Part shown: one piece after another, positions 34,958-45,860 of the stretch | Layout: each line of letters starts with the position of its first letter | Position numbering within the stretch: position 1 is the stretch's first letter | Origin: Methyloligella halotolerans | GTDB lineage: Bacteria > Pseudomonadota > Alphaproteobacteria > Rhizobiales > Methyloligellaceae | Direction of reading: 5' to 3' | Assembly: GCF_001708935.1 (NCBI RefSeq) | Contig: NZ_MASI01000005.1 | Coordinates: 124,001-188,000, forward strand | DNA length: 64,000 nucleotides | Translations under genes and position numbers: made by a program | Notes under the pieces: generated by a model | Told to the model about the DNA's origin: nothing | The model's database searches: none | Seen by the model: only the letters and a program-made list of their open reading frames with translations

Positions 34958-35989
34958 ATGGAGTATCCCGTGAGACCGAAAGAAGCCTTCGACGATTCCG
35001 CTGCAAAAGCGGCCGCCCCCGCGATCGCGGCGAAAGGGCTGGTGAAGAGCTTCGGCGACGTCCGGGCCGTCGACGGCATCGATCTGACCGTACCGCGCGG
35101 AACCATCTTCGCGATCCTCGGCCCCAACGGCGCCGGCAAGACGACCTTGATCCGCATGCTCGCCACCCTCGCCCAGCCCGACGGAGGCAGCGCCACCGTC
35201 ATGGGCCTCGACATCGTTTCCGAAGCTCAAAAGGTCCGCCGCGAGATTGCCCTGACCGGCCAGTTCGCCTCGCTCGACGAAGATCTAACCGGCCGGGAGA
35301 ATCTGCTCCTGCTCGCACGCCTGTGGGGCTTCAAAGGTACCAGCGCCCGAGACCGGGCCGACGACCTCCTTGCCGTCTTCGATCTCGCCGATGCTGGGAA
35401 CCAGCAGGTGAAGGACTATTCGGGCGGCATGCGCCGGCGTCTCGATATCGCCGCCTCCCTCGTCGTCACCCCTGGTGTGCTCTTCCTCGACGAGCCCACC
35501 ACCGGTCTCGATCCCAAGGCCCGCCAGGACGTCTGGCGCATGATCCGCGCTCTGGCCGCCTCCGGCGTCACGATCCTGCTGTCCACCCAGCATATGGAGG
35601 AGGCCGATCAGCTCGCCGCCCGCATCGCAGTCATCGACCACGGCCGGAAAATCGCCGAAGGGACCAATCGTGAACTGAAGGCTCAGATCGGCACCGGGAT
35701 GCTCCGCGTCGCCGTCACCGACCCCGCACGGCGCGAGGAAGCGGCACGTGTCCTGTCCGAGCGGCTCGGATATCCGGTGCAGCCCAGTCCGGAAGGAGGG
35801 GAGCTCACAGTGATCGCGGGGGACGCAAGGAAAGCGAACGAGGCCGTCGCCGCCCTCCTCGCTGCCGGCATCGAGCTCTCCGACTTCGCCCTCGGTCAGC
35901 CGAGCTTGGACACCGTATTCTTCGCCCTCACCGGTTATTCCGCGAGCGTTGGAACGGGCGAACCCGAAACCGAGGACCACCAACCGTGA
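34958..35989 (+). CDS. ABC transporter ATP-binding protein (DrrA/NodI type)
   Basis: A 343-residue ATPase of a drug- or polymer-export ABC-2 system. Walker A ILGPNGAGKTTLIRML, Q loop LTGQFASLDEDLTG, signature YSGGMRRRLDIAASLV, Walker B VLFLDEPTTGLDPKA and switch His in STQHMEEADQL. The C-terminal extension (about 240-325) ends in LGQPSLDTVFFALTG, a DrrA hallmark. ATG 34958. It overlaps the permease gene by four bases. Confidence 0.95.
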   Translation: MEYPVRPKEAFDDSAAKAAAPAIAAKGLVKSFGDVRAVDGIDLTVPRGTIFAILGPNGAGKTTLIRMLATLAQPDGGSATVMGLDIVSEAQKVRREIALTGQFASLDEDLTGRENLLLLARLWGFKGTSARDRADDLLAVFDLADAGNQQVKDYSGGMRRRLDIAASLVVTPGVLFLDEPTTGLDPKARQDVWRMIRALAASGVTILLSTQHMEEADQLAARIAVIDHGRKIAEGTNRELKAQIGTGMLRVAVTDPARREEAARVLSERLGYPVQPSPEGGELTVIAGDARKANEAVAALLAAGIELSDFALGQPSLDTVFFALTGYSASVGTGEPETEDHQP

Positions 35990-36788
35990 ACGACCGCTCT
36001 CTCTCCGCCCTCACCGATGTGACCCGCCCACCGCCCGCATCGGCGCTCCAGAGCGCACTGGCCTTCGGCTGGCGGGCGGCGCTGAAATTCAAGCACCTGC
36101 CCGAGCAGCTTTTCGACCTGGTCGTCACCCCGATCATGTTCACGCTGCTCTTCACCTTCGTGTTTGGAGGAGCCTGGCGGGTTCGCCGGCGGACTATCTG
36201 CAATATTTGCTGCCGGGAATTCTGGTCGAGACGGTCGCCTTCAACTCGGTCTACTCAGGCATGGGTCTGTCGACCGACTACAGCAAAGGCCTCTTCGACC
36301 GGTTTCGCTCGCTCCCCATTTGGCCGCTTTCTCCCTTCGCGGGTCTCATGGTTGGCGACGTGCTCCGACACCTCATCGCCGCAACCATCATCCTGGCCAT
36401 CGGCCTGGGGATCGGCTACCGGCCCGAAGCGGGCGTGCTAGGCGTCATCGGTGCCTTCGCCCTACTCGTGGCCGTTGGCTTCGGCATCGGATGGGTCTTC
36501 ATCGTTCTGGGCTTATTGATCCGCACCCCGACGACAGTCATGACCCTGGGCTTTGGCATTCTCTTCCCCGTCGTCTTCGCCTCCAACATTCTCGTCGATC
36601 CGGAAACCATGCCCAACTGGCTGAGCACATTCGTCGCTTGGAATCCGTTCAGCTGGATGGCGACCGCCATGCGCGGGTTGATGGGAGGGGGCGTAACCGT
36701 GAGCGAAATCCTTCTGGCCCTTGCGCTGCCTGCGTTCCTGACCGTCCTGCTGGCACCCTTGACCCTGTTTATCTATCTGCGGCGCTAG
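35986..36788 (+). CDS. ABC-2 type transporter permease (DrrB type; frameshifted here)
   Basis: The reading frame starts at 35986 and carries AFGWRAALKFKHLPEQLFD and VTPIMFTLLFTFVFGGA, then breaks near 36173; the other frame continues LAGSPADYLQYLLPGILVE and runs to 36788. Adding one C to GCCTGG (GCCCTGG) joins them to about 267 residues with six membrane segments and the ABC-2 block FSWMATAMRGLM near the end. With the ATPase it should form a daunorubicin-type or lipid/polysaccharide exporter. Confidence 0.88.
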
Positions 36789-36971
36789 GGATTTCTGTTC
36801 CGGGACCGGAATCCGGCCGATCCCGCGAATGCGCGGACTTGGCGCCAATCGCTCATTGTCAGCCGCGCCCTCTAAGGGTATAAGCGCCACGAATTCCCGC
36901 GGCCCCGATACGGGCGCCGCGCATAACTGCTTTGGGCCGCCACCGGCCCTCTTATCCGATTTGGAGGAATT

Positions 36972-37671
36972 ATGGCTGAGGCACACGAACTCAAAGCCTG
37001 GGCGCGCGAAAGGATCGGCACCGGCGGCGCACGCGCTGTCCGCCGCGAGGGCCGCGTGCCGGCCATCGTCTACGGCGACAAGGGCGAACCGCTCCCCGTA
37101 GCGATCGACTACACCGAGGTTCTGAAGCAGCTCAACACGGGCCACTTCCAGAGCACGGTCTATATGCTCGATCTGGACGGCAAGAAAACCCGCGTGATCC
37201 CCCGCGATGTGCAGCGCGATCCGGTCAAGGATTTCCCGATGCACGTGGATTTCCTGCGGGTTTCCGCCCACGCGACCATCAATATCGACGTGCCGGTGCA
37301 CTTCCTCAACGAAGAGGAATCCCCCGGCCTGAAGCGCGGCGGCGTTCTGAACGTCGTCCGTCACGAGGTCGAGGTGCTCTGCCCCGTCGATTCCATCCCG
37401 GAAGCCTTCGAGATCGACCTGACCGGTCTCGATATCGGCGACACCATCCACGTCTCCGCGATCACCATCCGAAGGGCGTTACACCGACCATCGACGATCG
37501 CGACTTCACCGTTGCCACCATCGTCGCCAGCAGCGCCGAGAAGGCCGACGAGGCCGAGGAAGCGGAAGCCGCTGCGGCTGAAGCTGCCGAAGCCGAAGAG
37601 GCTGAGGAAGGCGAGGCGCCGAGGGTGAAGAAGGCGCCGAGGGCGAAGCCGAAGACGAAGCCAAGGAATAG
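36972..37671 (+). CDS. rplY: 50S ribosomal protein L25/Ctc (two frame breaks here)
   Basis: The first 166 residues are normal bL25: 5S rRNA-binding domain ([23 protein letters not shown]) and C-terminal CTC beta-domain ([36 protein letters not shown]). Near 37470 the frame breaks; one extra C (ATCCCGAAG) restores [20 protein letters not shown] second one-base break near 37617 restores the acidic Glu/Ala tail to a TAG at 37669-37671, giving about 233 residues. bL25 sits in the central protuberance of the large subunit. GGAGG lies 6 bases before ATG 36972. pth follows 44 bases later. Confidence 0.93.
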
Positions 37672-37715
37672 CGTCTGCGGGTCCACCGCGACGCCGAACA
37701 GCGTTCGGGTGCCGC

Positions 37716-38426
37716 ATGAAGCTTCTCGTCGGTCTCGGCAATCCAGGGGCGCAATACGCCTTCAACCGGCACAATGTCGGGTTCATGGCGGTCGACGCTA
37801 TCCATGGAGCCGAAAATTTCGCCGCCTGGCGGAAGCGCTTCCACGGCTATACGGCCGAGGGAGAGCTGGACGGCGAGAAGATCCTCCTGCTCAAGCCTGA
37901 GACCTACATGAACGAGTCGGGCCGCGCCGTCGGCGAAGCGGTCCGCTTCTTCAAGATCCCGGTCTCCGACGTCATCGTCTTCCACGACGAGCTCGACCTC
38001 GCGCCGGAAAAGGTCCGGGTGAAGACCGGCGGCGGCGTGGCCGGCCATAACGGCCTGAAGTCGATCACCTCCCATATCGGCAACGACTATGTGCGGGTTC
38101 GCATCGGCATCGGCCACCCGGGCTCCAAGGAGCGGGTCCACGGCCATGTGATGGGCGATTTCGCCAAGGCCGATCATGGCTGGCTGGTGGACGAGCTGGC
38201 CGCCATAGCCGACGCAGCGCCTTTCCTGGTCGAAGGCGCCTACGACAAGTTCCAGACCGCGGTGGCCCATTGGAAGAACGGCAACTCGCCCGCCGACGAA
38301 GCGCCCGCGAAGCCGGAGAAGGCAGCCAAACCGGCGACGCCGAAGCCGTCTTCCGCGCCACCCACGCAAGACAAGACCGAGACCTCTCTCGGGGCCAAGC
38401 TCAAGGCTTGGCTGGATAAGGACTGA
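37716..38426 (+). CDS. pth: Peptidyl-tRNA hydrolase
   Basis: A 236-residue enzyme that recycles tRNA from dropped-off peptidyl-tRNA. Core about 1-190: [20 protein letters not shown] (with catalytic His20), [14 protein letters not shown] (Asn), [12 protein letters not shown] (Asp), [13 protein letters not shown] and VRIGIGHPG. The last 45 residues are a Lys/Pro/Ala-rich extension found in several alphaproteobacteria. Follows rplY, and ychF comes next, the usual order. Confidence 0.97.
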   Translation: MKLLVGLGNPGAQYAFNRHNVGFMAVDAIHGAENFAAWRKRFHGYTAEGELDGEKILLLKPETYMNESGRAVGEAVRFFKIPVSDVIVFHDELDLAPEKVRVKTGGGVAGHNGLKSITSHIGNDYVRVRIGIGHPGSKERVHGHVMGDFAKADHGWLVDELAAIADAAPFLVEGAYDKFQTAVAHWKNGNSPADEAPAKPEKAAKPATPKPSSAPPTQDKTETSLGAKLKAWLDKD

Positions 38427-38480
38427 TCGCACCGATCCGGCGCTTCCGGCCTGGAGCCGAATGCCGTAACGAGGATATTC

Positions 38481-39578
38481 ATGGGATTCAAATGCGGCAT
38501 CGTCGGCTTGCCCAATGTCGGCAAATCGACCCTCTTCAACGCCCTGACCGAGACGGCATCCGCGGCCGCCGCGAACTATCCGTTCTGCACCATCGAGCCG
38601 AACGTGGGCGAGGTACCGGTGCCGGATCCGCGTCTGGAGAAGCTCGCGTCGATCTCGCACTCGGCCAACACCATCGCCACCCGCCTGACCTTCGTGGACA
38701 TCGCCGGCCTGGTGAAAGGCGCGTCCAAGGGCGAAGGCCTCGGGAACCAGTTCCTCGCCCATATCCGCGAGGTAGACGCCATCGCCTACGTGCTCCGCTG
38801 CTTCGAGGATGACGACGTCATCCATGTCGAGGGCAAGGTCGATCCCCTCGCCGACGCGGAGACCGTGGAGACCGAGCTGATGCTCGCCGACCTGGAAAGC
38901 CTCGAAGGCCGCATTCCGAATCTGGAGAAGAAGATCCGCGGCCAGGACAAAGAAGCCAAGAAGACCCTGGAGCTTGTCGAGCGCGCCCTCCAGCTGCTGC
39001 GCGACGGCAAGCCCGCCCGCCTCGCCGATGTCTCCGAAGAGGACGCTACCGCTTTCAAGGCCCTCAATCTCCTGACCGCCAAGCCCGTGCTTTATGTCTG
39101 CAATGTCGAGGAAGGCTCGGCCAGCACCGGCAACGCGTATTCCAAGCTGGTCGAGGAGCGGGCCGCGAAAGAGGGCGCAGGCGTCGTGGTGATTTCTGCC
39201 AAGATCGAGTCCGAGCTCGCCGAGTTGGAGCCGGAAGAGCGGCGCGCCTATCTCGCCGAGCTGGGTCTCGAGGAGCCGGGACTGAACCGGCTGATCCGCG
39301 AGGGCTACGATCTTCTGGGTCTCATCACCTACTTCACCGCCGGGCCGAAGGAAGCCCGCGCCTGGACCGTCCCCAAGGGCACCCGCGCGCCCCAGGCCGC
39401 CGGCGTGATCCATACGGATTTCGAGAAGGGCTTCATTCGCGCCGAGACCATCGGCTACGAAGATTTCGTCGGGCTGGGTGGCGAGAACGGCGCCAAGGAT
39501 GCCGGCAAGCTGCGCCTGGAAGGCAAGGAATACGTGGTCAAGGACGGCGACGTCCTGCACTTCCGCTTCGCGAATTAG
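38481..39578 (+). CDS. ychF: Redox-regulated ATPase YchF
   Basis: A 365-residue universally conserved Obg-family P-loop protein that prefers ATP to GTP and binds ribosomes. P-loop [18 protein letters not shown], switch regions [12 protein letters not shown] and [21 protein letters not shown]-type NVEE in place of NKxD (YVCNVEEGS), coiled coil (about 130-200) and C-terminal TGS domain ending [18 protein letters not shown] 38481. Full length. Confidence 0.98.
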   Translation: MGFKCGIVGLPNVGKSTLFNALTETASAAAANYPFCTIEPNVGEVPVPDPRLEKLASISHSANTIATRLTFVDIAGLVKGASKGEGLGNQFLAHIREVDAIAYVLRCFEDDDVIHVEGKVDPLADAETVETELMLADLESLEGRIPNLEKKIRGQDKEAKKTLELVERALQLLRDGKPARLADVSEEDATAFKALNLLTAKPVLYVCNVEEGSASTGNAYSKLVEERAAKEGAGVVVISAKIESELAELEPEERRAYLAELGLEEPGLNRLIREGYDLLGLITYFTAGPKEARAWTVPKGTRAPQAAGVIHTDFEKGFIRAETIGYEDFVGLGGENGAKDAGKLRLEGKEYVVKDGDVLHFRFAN

Positions 39579-39609
39579 ACCGCACGGAAATCCTCAAGAT
39601 TCCGGAGCT

Positions 39610-40953
39610 TTAGCTCGCCCGCTTCATGGGCTCGTCGCCTTGCGCAACCTGGCGCAGGAACGTCTCTACGGTCTCCCGCAGCACGTCCGCCTGGCGGTTG
39701 AGGTCTTGCGAGACCTGCAGCACCCGCGATGCGGACTCGCTCGTCTCGTCCACCGCATGGGTCACGTTCGGCATGTGGCCGGCCACCTCTTCGGTGCCCC
39801 GCGCCGCCTCGCGCACACTGTGCGAGATCTCCGACGTCGCCGCCGATTGCTGATGCACGGCGGACGCGATTTCCTGGGTATGGCTGTTGACCTCGCTCAT
39901 GGAGACCACGATGCCTTCCATGGACTCTACCGCAGCCTGGGTCGAAAGCTGGATCGCGCCGATCTGCTGACGGATATCGTCCGTCGCCTTCGCCGTCTGA
40001 TCGGCCAACGTTTTCACCTCGTTGGCCACGACCGCGAAGCCGCGCCCGGCCTCTCCGGCCCGCGCCGCCTCGATGGTCGCATTCAGCGCCAGTAGGTTCG
40101 TCTGCGCCGCAACGTCCTGGATCAGGTTGACCACGTCGCCGATACGGCTGGCCGCGGCGGCAAGGCCGGCGACCTTCTCGTTGGCCGCCCTGGCATTGCC
40201 CGTGACCTCGCTGACGATCTTGCTCGCCGTCGAGACCCGCGTGCCGATCTCCCCCACGGAGACGGCAAGTTCTTCGGTCGTCGCAGCCACGGTCTGCACG
40301 TTCGAAGACGCCTCGTTCGAGGCCGATGCCACGGCAGAAACCCGTTCGTTGCTGCCGGAAGCGAGATTGGCGAGGCTATGCGCCGTCTCATCCATCTTGT
40401 GGGCGCTATCGGCGAAGACGCCGAGAATGCCGGCGATGGACGACCGAAACTCCTCGATCAGCTGCTCCGTCCGGCGCTGTGACGAGAGACGGCCTTCCCA
40501 TTGGGAATCGATCTCATGCTGATGGCGCTCGCTCCATTCCGTGGCATCGTCCTGGAAGTCCGCCAGCTTGCGGCTGAGATCGCCGATCTCGTCGTTCCGC
40601 CCCATATGGGGCAGCTCGCCGTCCATATCCCACTTGGTGAATCGCGCGATGACCCGCTGCAGATCGCGAAGGGCCCGCGAATAGGTCCGCCCCATGAGAT
40701 AGCCCGCGATCGCCGCCAGCGCGGCGGCCACGATGGCGCCCCACAGCATGGCCGTGGACAGCTCCGGCAGGAACGACTGGAAGGCCGAGCTGAGGGCGGC
40801 TCCGCCGAGCGCTGCGATCATCAAGGCAAGAGAGAGCTGCAGGCGAAGTCCCATCGAAAACCCATCCATCCGGTGTTCCAGCGGCAGGGTCTCACGCATC
40901 ATGCCGGCTCCGGCCGCTCGAACGCCCGGACCGGCCTTTGCCTGAACCCCCAT
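39610..40953 (-). CDS. Methyl-accepting chemotaxis protein
   Basis: A 447-residue chemoreceptor. Two membrane segments lie close together (about 38-58 and 66-88) with almost no periplasmic loop, so no external ligand domain exists; sensing must be by the membrane, the HAMP-like linker ([23 protein letters not shown]) or the cytoplasm. The signalling hairpin tip is intact ([24 protein letters not shown], split here to 20 or fewer: [20 protein letters not shown]). No CheB/CheR-binding pentapeptide at the end (PMKRAS). Converges with ychF. Energy or membrane-state sensing is my inference. Confidence 0.93.
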   Translation of the reverse strand: MGVQAKAGPGVRAAGAGMMRETLPLEHRMDGFSMGLRLQLSLALMIAALGGAALSSAFQSFLPELSTAMLWGAIVAAALAAIAGYLMGRTYSRALRDLQRVIARFTKWDMDGELPHMGRNDEIGDLSRKLADFQDDATEWSERHQHEIDSQWEGRLSSQRRTEQLIEEFRSSIAGILGVFADSAHKMDETAHSLANLASGSNERVSAVASASNEASSNVQTVAATTEELAVSVGEIGTRVSTASKIVSEVTGNARAANEKVAGLAAAASRIGDVVNLIQDVAAQTNLLALNATIEAARAGEAGRGFAVVANEVKTLADQTAKATDDIRQQIGAIQLSTQAAVESMEGIVVSMSEVNSHTQEIASAVHQQSAATSEISHSVREAARGTEEVAGHMPNVTHAVDETSESASRVLQVSQDLNRQADVLRETVETFLRQVAQGDEPMKRAS

Positions 40954-41022
40954 CGCATGAGGATCGCCGATTGTGGTTAAGACTCTCTTGCACGGTGGGC
41001 GGGACCCATCGCCGCGCGGACC

Positions 41023-43076
41023 CTACCGCAGGGCGGCTGCGATATTTCCGCCATCCACCACTTCGATATGACCGGTGGTGGAGCGCGCCTTGGCCAGAGC
41101 CAAAAACGCCTGCGCGACATCGTTGGCCAGAACTTCCGAGCCCAGCAGATTGCCGCCCATATAGTCGGCTTCGGAGAGACCGCGCGCCTTGGATCTGGCG
41201 GCAATCATCTCATTGGTGAGGAGCCCGCTCCGGATCCGGTCGGCATTCACCCCGTTGGAGCGGATGCCCTCGGCGCCGTAATCCACCGCGTATTGCCGCA
41301 TCAACATCATGGTCGCCGCCTTGGGCAGACCGTAGGGACCGAAATTCGGGCCCGGATTGACCGCCTGCTTGGAGATGTTGAAGAGCAGCGCCCCGCCGGT
41401 CTTCTGCTTGCCCATGATGCGCACGGCCGCCTGAGCCACCCGCTGATGGGCAAAGAAGTTGAGCTCGAAGCTATTCCGCAAGGTCTCCTCGGAAACCTCG
41501 CCGATACGTCCCTGCCAGGCCGCTCCGGCATTCGACACCAGAATATCGACGCCCCCGAACCGTTCGCAGATTTTGGCAAACGCAGCTTCGACATCCGCTC
41601 CGCGCGTCACATCGCAGCCGATCCCGAAACCGCCGATCTCGCGGGCGACGGTCTCCGCTGCCTCCGCATCCCGATCGAGCACGGCCACCGCCGCCCCGTC
41701 TCCCGCCAGCGCCTTGGCGGTCGCGCGCCCGATGGCGCCGCCACCGCCGGTGACCACCGCGATCTGGCCTGTCAGCGGTTTGGCCACCTGCCCCTTTAGC
41801 TTGGCCTGCTCCAGGCTCCAATATTCTAGCTCGAAGCGATCGCTCTCCGGCAAGGGCTCATAGCGCCCGATGGCCTCGGCGCGGGTGATGACATGTACGC
41901 TATTCTCGGCGAGATCGCCCGCCTGCGCGGCGGCCTTTGCCGAGCTCCCAACGCCGAACAGCCCCAGCCCCGGCACCAGAATGACGCGCGGCGCGGCATC
42001 GAGTTTGGTCTTCGTGTTACCGACCCGCGCATTCTCGCGCTCGAAATAAGCGTCGTAAGCGCTCGCGAACTTGGCGACCGCGGCCTTCACCTTCTCGGTA
42101 AAGCCATCCAGATCGCCGGCTTCGGGCGCCGGCACGATCATCGGCGTGTTCTTGGTGCGGATGATGTGGTCCGGCGTCACCACGCCCCGCTGGCTGTACT
42201 CGGCCAGCGCCTCGCCGTTCACATAGTCGAGGATCTCCGCGCTGGTCCGGAAGTCGAGGATGAAGCGCGTCGGCGCCCCGCCCGGTTTCTCGGCCGGAAG
42301 AGCGCACGCGCCTCGGAGGATCGGCGCGACATCCGAAGGCGACGCCAGTCCATTGGGCAGCGCCCGAGGCTGGAAAACGGTTGGCCGCCCTTGGCGCAGC
42401 CGGCTCTCGGCGAGGGAGACCATCTCGATCATCCGCTCGTAAGCCTCTCGGGCGCTCTCCCCGAAGGTGAAGATCCCATGCTTGTGGAGAATCAGCCCCT
42501 CAACATCCGGGTTGGCGTCATAGACATCCGCCGCCGCCTTGGCGAGGCCGAAGCCGGCGCGATATAGGGAACGATTCCCATGCGCCCGTCATAGATCTCG
42601 TCCGCCAGCGCCTCGCCGTCCGGCTGGTCCACGATGGACAGCACCGCAGCCGAATGGGTGTGGTCCACGAATTTGTGGGGCAGGAAGGCATGTAGCAGCG
42701 TCTCGACCGACGGGTTCGGCGCCGAAGCATTCAGCAGATTGAGCCGCTGAACATTCACCATCGCTTCGTCCGACAACGACTCCCGCGAGCGCATCCGGCG
42801 CAGCGGCTCCAGCTTCACCGCCGGCAGCCCCCAGGGCTCGATATCCGCCATGTCGGCGCCAGAGCCTTTGACGCAGAGGACCTCGTGCTCCTGGCCGAGA
42901 TCGTCCGTGGCCTGCGTCTTCACTGACGTGTTGCCGCCGCCATGCAGCACCAGCAGAGGATCCCGCCCCAGGAGCCGGGTCGTATAGACCCGCAAGGCGA
43001 TATCCTCGGCCACACCGTCACGCCCATAGGCGTCGACCATCTCTTCCGCGTCGCGATCGTTCCACTGGCTTTCCAT
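41023..43076 (-). CDS. Bifunctional class II aldolase/short-chain dehydrogenase (frameshifted here)
   Basis: One gene of about 684 residues, broken near 42556; adding one C (GCGCCCGGC) restores YIAPGFGLAKAAADVY. N-terminal class II aldolase domain (about 1-250): phosphate loop HGGGNTSVK, KGSGADMADIEPWGLPAV, zinc ligands in FVDHTHSAAVLSI and LILHKHGIFTFG. C-terminal SDR domain (about 420-684): VVTGGGGAIGRATA, SNAG, and YGLPKAA (Tyr/Lys pair). This is the family annotated as rhamnulose-1-phosphate aldolase/alcohol dehydrogenase (RhaD-like), yielding DHAP and an aldehyde which the second domain oxidises or reduces. No rhamnose isomerase, kinase or transporter is near; methylthioribose genes are. 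Start ATG 43076. Confidence 0.9.
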
Positions 43077-43238
43077 AGCGCGACTTCTTACAGACTTCGC
43101 CGGAACCGGCAAGCGCCTGGAACACCTGGCCGCGCAGCCACTGATCGACCGCTTCCGGCCATTCCAAAAGGCGCCTAACCGGGCTAGTCTCCGATTCCCT
43201 TCACCCGGGGACTTGAAGGCAACAAAGGCGACGGACCC

Positions 43239-43400
43239 ATGCCGGTTATTCTGATTCTTCTTCTCGCAATCATGGTTGCGACGTTCGGGTTCTGGGGCAC
43301 CATCAAGGGCATCGTCGGCGCCTTCGCCGTCGTCGTGTTCCTCATCTTCCTGATCGTGGTGTTCCTCGGCCTACTCGGCACTTGGCTTCTGAAGCGCTGA
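43239..43400 (+). CDS. 53-residue membrane protein
   Basis: A very short gene in the gap between two minus-strand genes. From ATG 43239 it encodes 53 residues forming two hydrophobic segments: VILILLLAIMVATFGFW and VGAFAVVVFLIFLIVVFLG, joined by GTIKGI, with a basic end (WLLKR). The all-hydrophobic composition with charges only at the loop and the end is what a real small membrane protein shows, not a random frame. A GAAGGCAACAAAGG stretch lies upstream. Function unknown; orientation is opposite to both neighbours. Confidence 0.65.
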   Translation: MPVILILLLAIMVATFGFWGTIKGIVGAFAVVVFLIFLIVVFLGLLGTWLLKR

Positions 43401-43436
43401 TCCTGAAACGCCTGCGCCTATCGCGAGAGGATCGGC

Positions 43437-44738
43437 CTAGGTCGGCGCGAATAAAGCCGCGCCCAAGCCGGCCACTGTCAGCGCTCCGGCCGCGATGAGG
43501 ATCGGCCGGCCGAGGCCGAGGCCGGCGATACCGACCACAAGCGCGGCCTTCACGAAGGTGTTGCTCAGCGCGCCGATCACGATGGCGATCACCGCCGTGC
43601 CCACGGCGCCGTCGCTCTTGGCGTACTCGGCCATGGAGAGGGTGATCGCGTCCACGTCCGTGGTCCCAGCGATCGCCGCCACCACGTAAAGTCCCTGCTC
43701 CGAGAACTCCTGCTGCACGATCTTCACCGCCAGCAGAACAACGGCGAAGATCATGGCAAACTTCGCCGCCGACCAGAGGCTGAACGGGTTCTTCAATTCC
43801 AGGTCGCGATCCTTCGCCCCGTCGTGATCGCGCGCCTGCTCGCGGAAATAGAGGTAACCCGCGAAACCAGTGGAGATCGCGGCCATGGCGCCCAGGGGCA
43901 TCAGAAGCGGGATCAGCAGGTCGCGGTTCACAACGGCAACCTCGACCAGGATGCGCACGCACATCACGACCCAGGACAGCAGGATCCCGCATGCCAACAG
44001 CTTGGTGAGCTTCGGATACTCGGCACCTTCCTTGGCGAAAGAGAAGGTGACGGCGGTGGACGAGACCAGCCCGCCCGTGATGCCCGTGAGCGGGATGCCC
44101 CGCCCTGCCCCTAAGAGTCGCGTCGCTACATAGCCAACCAGAGAAAGCCCCGCGATCAGGATCACCAGCAGCCAGAGCATATAGGGATTCAACGCGCCCC
44201 ACGGATCGACCGTGCGGTCAGGCAGAAGCGGCAAGGCGATAAAGCTGGCGATCAGGAGCCGCAGGCCGGCGAACACGTCGTCCCAGCCGAGCTTCGCCAC
44301 GAAGCCGTGCAGCGGCCGCTTATAGGCGAGCACTGTCGCCGTGACGATGCCCAGGGCGACGGCGAGCTCCCGAAAGCCGAGCATCACCATGGCGCCCAGC
44401 ATGAACACGATCAGCGTCGCCATCTCCGTCGTGAGCCCGGTATCGTCCGACGCCCGCGCGGTGATGGAGTACCCCACGAGAACGAAGGCGCCGACCAGCA
44501 GCAGCCCCGCCGGCAGAAGAAAGGGGATGTCACGCTCGACTGCGACCCAGCCGGCCAGGGCGCCGAGCATCGAGAACAGGGTGAAGGTCCGTAAGCCTGC
44601 GATGAGGTCGGTGCCTTCGTCTTCCGCCCCTTTGCGCTTCTCGCGTTCGAGGCCCACAAGCGCGCCGAGCAGGATTGCGATCGCGAAATTGATCGCCGCC
44701 TCGAGAAGCTCCGGCCGTTCCATCCCTTCCCAAGGCAT
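43437..44738 (-). CDS. MgtC/SapB-DUF4010 family membrane protein
   Basis: A 433-residue polytopic inner-membrane protein with about 12 hydrophobic segments. The N-terminal part has the MgtC/SapB block (ILLGALVGLEREKRKG, DLIAGLRTFTLFSMLGALAG), the C-terminal part is DUF4010 (GGLVSSTAVTFSFAKEG, GTTDVDAITLSMAEYAK). Ion or small-molecule transport is suspected for this family but unproven. It ends 40 bases after the small membrane gene on the other strand and starts 16 bases after the mtnA stop, so it may belong to the mtn transcript. Confidence 0.88.
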   Translation of the reverse strand: MPWEGMERPELLEAAINFAIAILLGALVGLEREKRKGAEDEGTDLIAGLRTFTLFSMLGALAGWVAVERDIPFLLPAGLLLVGAFVLVGYSITARASDDTGLTTEMATLIVFMLGAMVMLGFRELAVALGIVTATVLAYKRPLHGFVAKLGWDDVFAGLRLLIASFIALPLLPDRTVDPWGALNPYMLWLLVILIAGLSLVGYVATRLLGAGRGIPLTGITGGLVSSTAVTFSFAKEGAEYPKLTKLLACGILLSWVVMCVRILVEVAVVNRDLLIPLLMPLGAMAAISTGFAGYLYFREQARDHDGAKDRDLELKNPFSLWSAAKFAMIFAVVLLAVKIVQQEFSEQGLYVVAAIAGTTDVDAITLSMAEYAKSDGAVGTAVIAIVIGALSNTFVKAALVVGIAGLGLGRPILIAAGALTVAGLGAALFAPT

Positions 44739-44753
44739 CTGCTCCTCCGGCGG

Positions 44754-45857
44754 CTAGGCGGCGTCCTTCTTCATGCGCTCGGGATAAAGCCGCAGGAGTC
44801 CGTCAGGCGTCGCGGGCGCCACGCCGCGATCGGTGATGAAGCCCGTGACCATCTTCCGCGGGGTCACGTCGAACGCGAAATTCGCCGCATCCGTCCCGTC
44901 CGGCGCGATCTCCACCCGTGCGACCGTGCCGTCCGGCAGCTTGCCGGTGACGTATTTGACCTCTTCGCCGCCCCGCTCCTCGATAGGGATATCGGCGCCG
45001 CTCTGGAGCTTCCAATCGATCGTCGAGGTCGGCAGCGCCACGAAGAACGGCACGTCGTTATCCTTCGCCGCGAGCGCCTTCAGATAAGTGCCGATCTTGT
45101 TGGCGACGTCGCCACCCGCCGTGGTCCGGTCCGTGCCCACGATGCACAGATCCACCTTGCCGTGCTGCATCAGGTGCCCGCCCACATTGTCCGCGATCAG
45201 GGTGTGGGGCACGCCATGGGCGCCGAGCTCGTAGGCTGTCAGATAGGCGCCCTGATTGCGCGGCCGCGTCTCGTCCACCCAGACATGGACGGGAATGCCC
45301 TCGTCATGAGCCATGTAGATCGGCGCCAGCGCCGTACCCCAATCGACCGTCGCCAGCCAACCGGCATTGCAATGGGTAAGGATCTGGACCGGCTCACCCT
45401 TCTTGCGCGCCGCATGGGCCTTGATGAGCCCGAGCCCGTGCTCGCCGATCTTCCGGCAGACCTCGACATCCTCGTCGGAAATCTCCTTGGCCGTCTCATA
45501 GGCTGTCGCGACGCGGCTTTCGCGCGGCTGGTTCTGGAGCGCCTCCTTCATCCGGTCGAGCGCCCATTTCAGGTTCACCGCCGTCGGGCGCGTGGCGTTC
45601 AGGATCTCGGCTGCATCGTCGATCCAATTATCCGACTGATCGTCGCGCAGGCCCAGCGCCAGCCCATACGCGGCCGTGGCGCCGATCAGCGGCGCGCCGC
45701 GCACCTGCATGGTTTTGATGGCCCGGGCCGCATCTTCGAGGCTCCTGAGTTCCGCGATCTCGAAGGCAAACGGGAGCTTGGTCTGATCGATGATGGAGAC
45801 CGACCAGCCGTCGTCGTTGAGCCAGATGGAGCGGTAGGGTTTACCGTCGATATTCAT
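44754..45857 (-). CDS. mtnA: S-methyl-5-thioribose-1-phosphate isomerase
   Basis: A 367-residue enzyme that converts methylthioribose 1-phosphate (MTR-1-P) to methylthioribulose 1-phosphate in methionine salvage. Blocks: [16 protein letters not shown], the catalytic Cys in [55 protein letters not shown] with the catalytic Asp, and [16 protein letters not shown]. It begins 3 bases after the apt stop, so apt and mtnA are co-transcribed. eIF2B-type paralogues are excluded by the complete active site. Confidence 0.96.
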   Translation of the reverse strand: MNIDGKPYRSIWLNDDGWSVSIIDQTKLPFAFEIAELRSLEDAARAIKTMQVRGAPLIGATAAYGLALGLRDDQSDNWIDDAAEILNATRPTAVNLKWALDRMKEALQNQPRESRVATAYETAKEISDEDVEVCRKIGEHGLGLIKAHAARKKGEPVQILTHCNAGWLATVDWGTALAPIYMAHDEGIPVHVWVDETRPRNQGAYLTAYELGAHGVPHTLIADNVGGHLMQHGKVDLCIVGTDRTTAGGDVANKIGTYLKALAAKDNDVPFFVALPTSTIDWKLQSGADIPIEERGGEEVKYVTGKLPDGTVARVEIAPDGTDAANFAFDVTPRKMVTGFITDRGVAPATPDGLLRLYPERMKKDAA

Positions 45858-45860
45858 GGA

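Noticed and set aside
37506-39560. A 684-residue minus-strand open frame opposite ychF
   Set aside because: It lies exactly opposite ychF, has no ribosome site or domain, and its composition mirrors the codon bias of the real gene.
39584-39603. Possible terminator after ychF
   Set aside because: The arms CGGAAATC and GATTCCG pair only with a bulge and no T-run follows.
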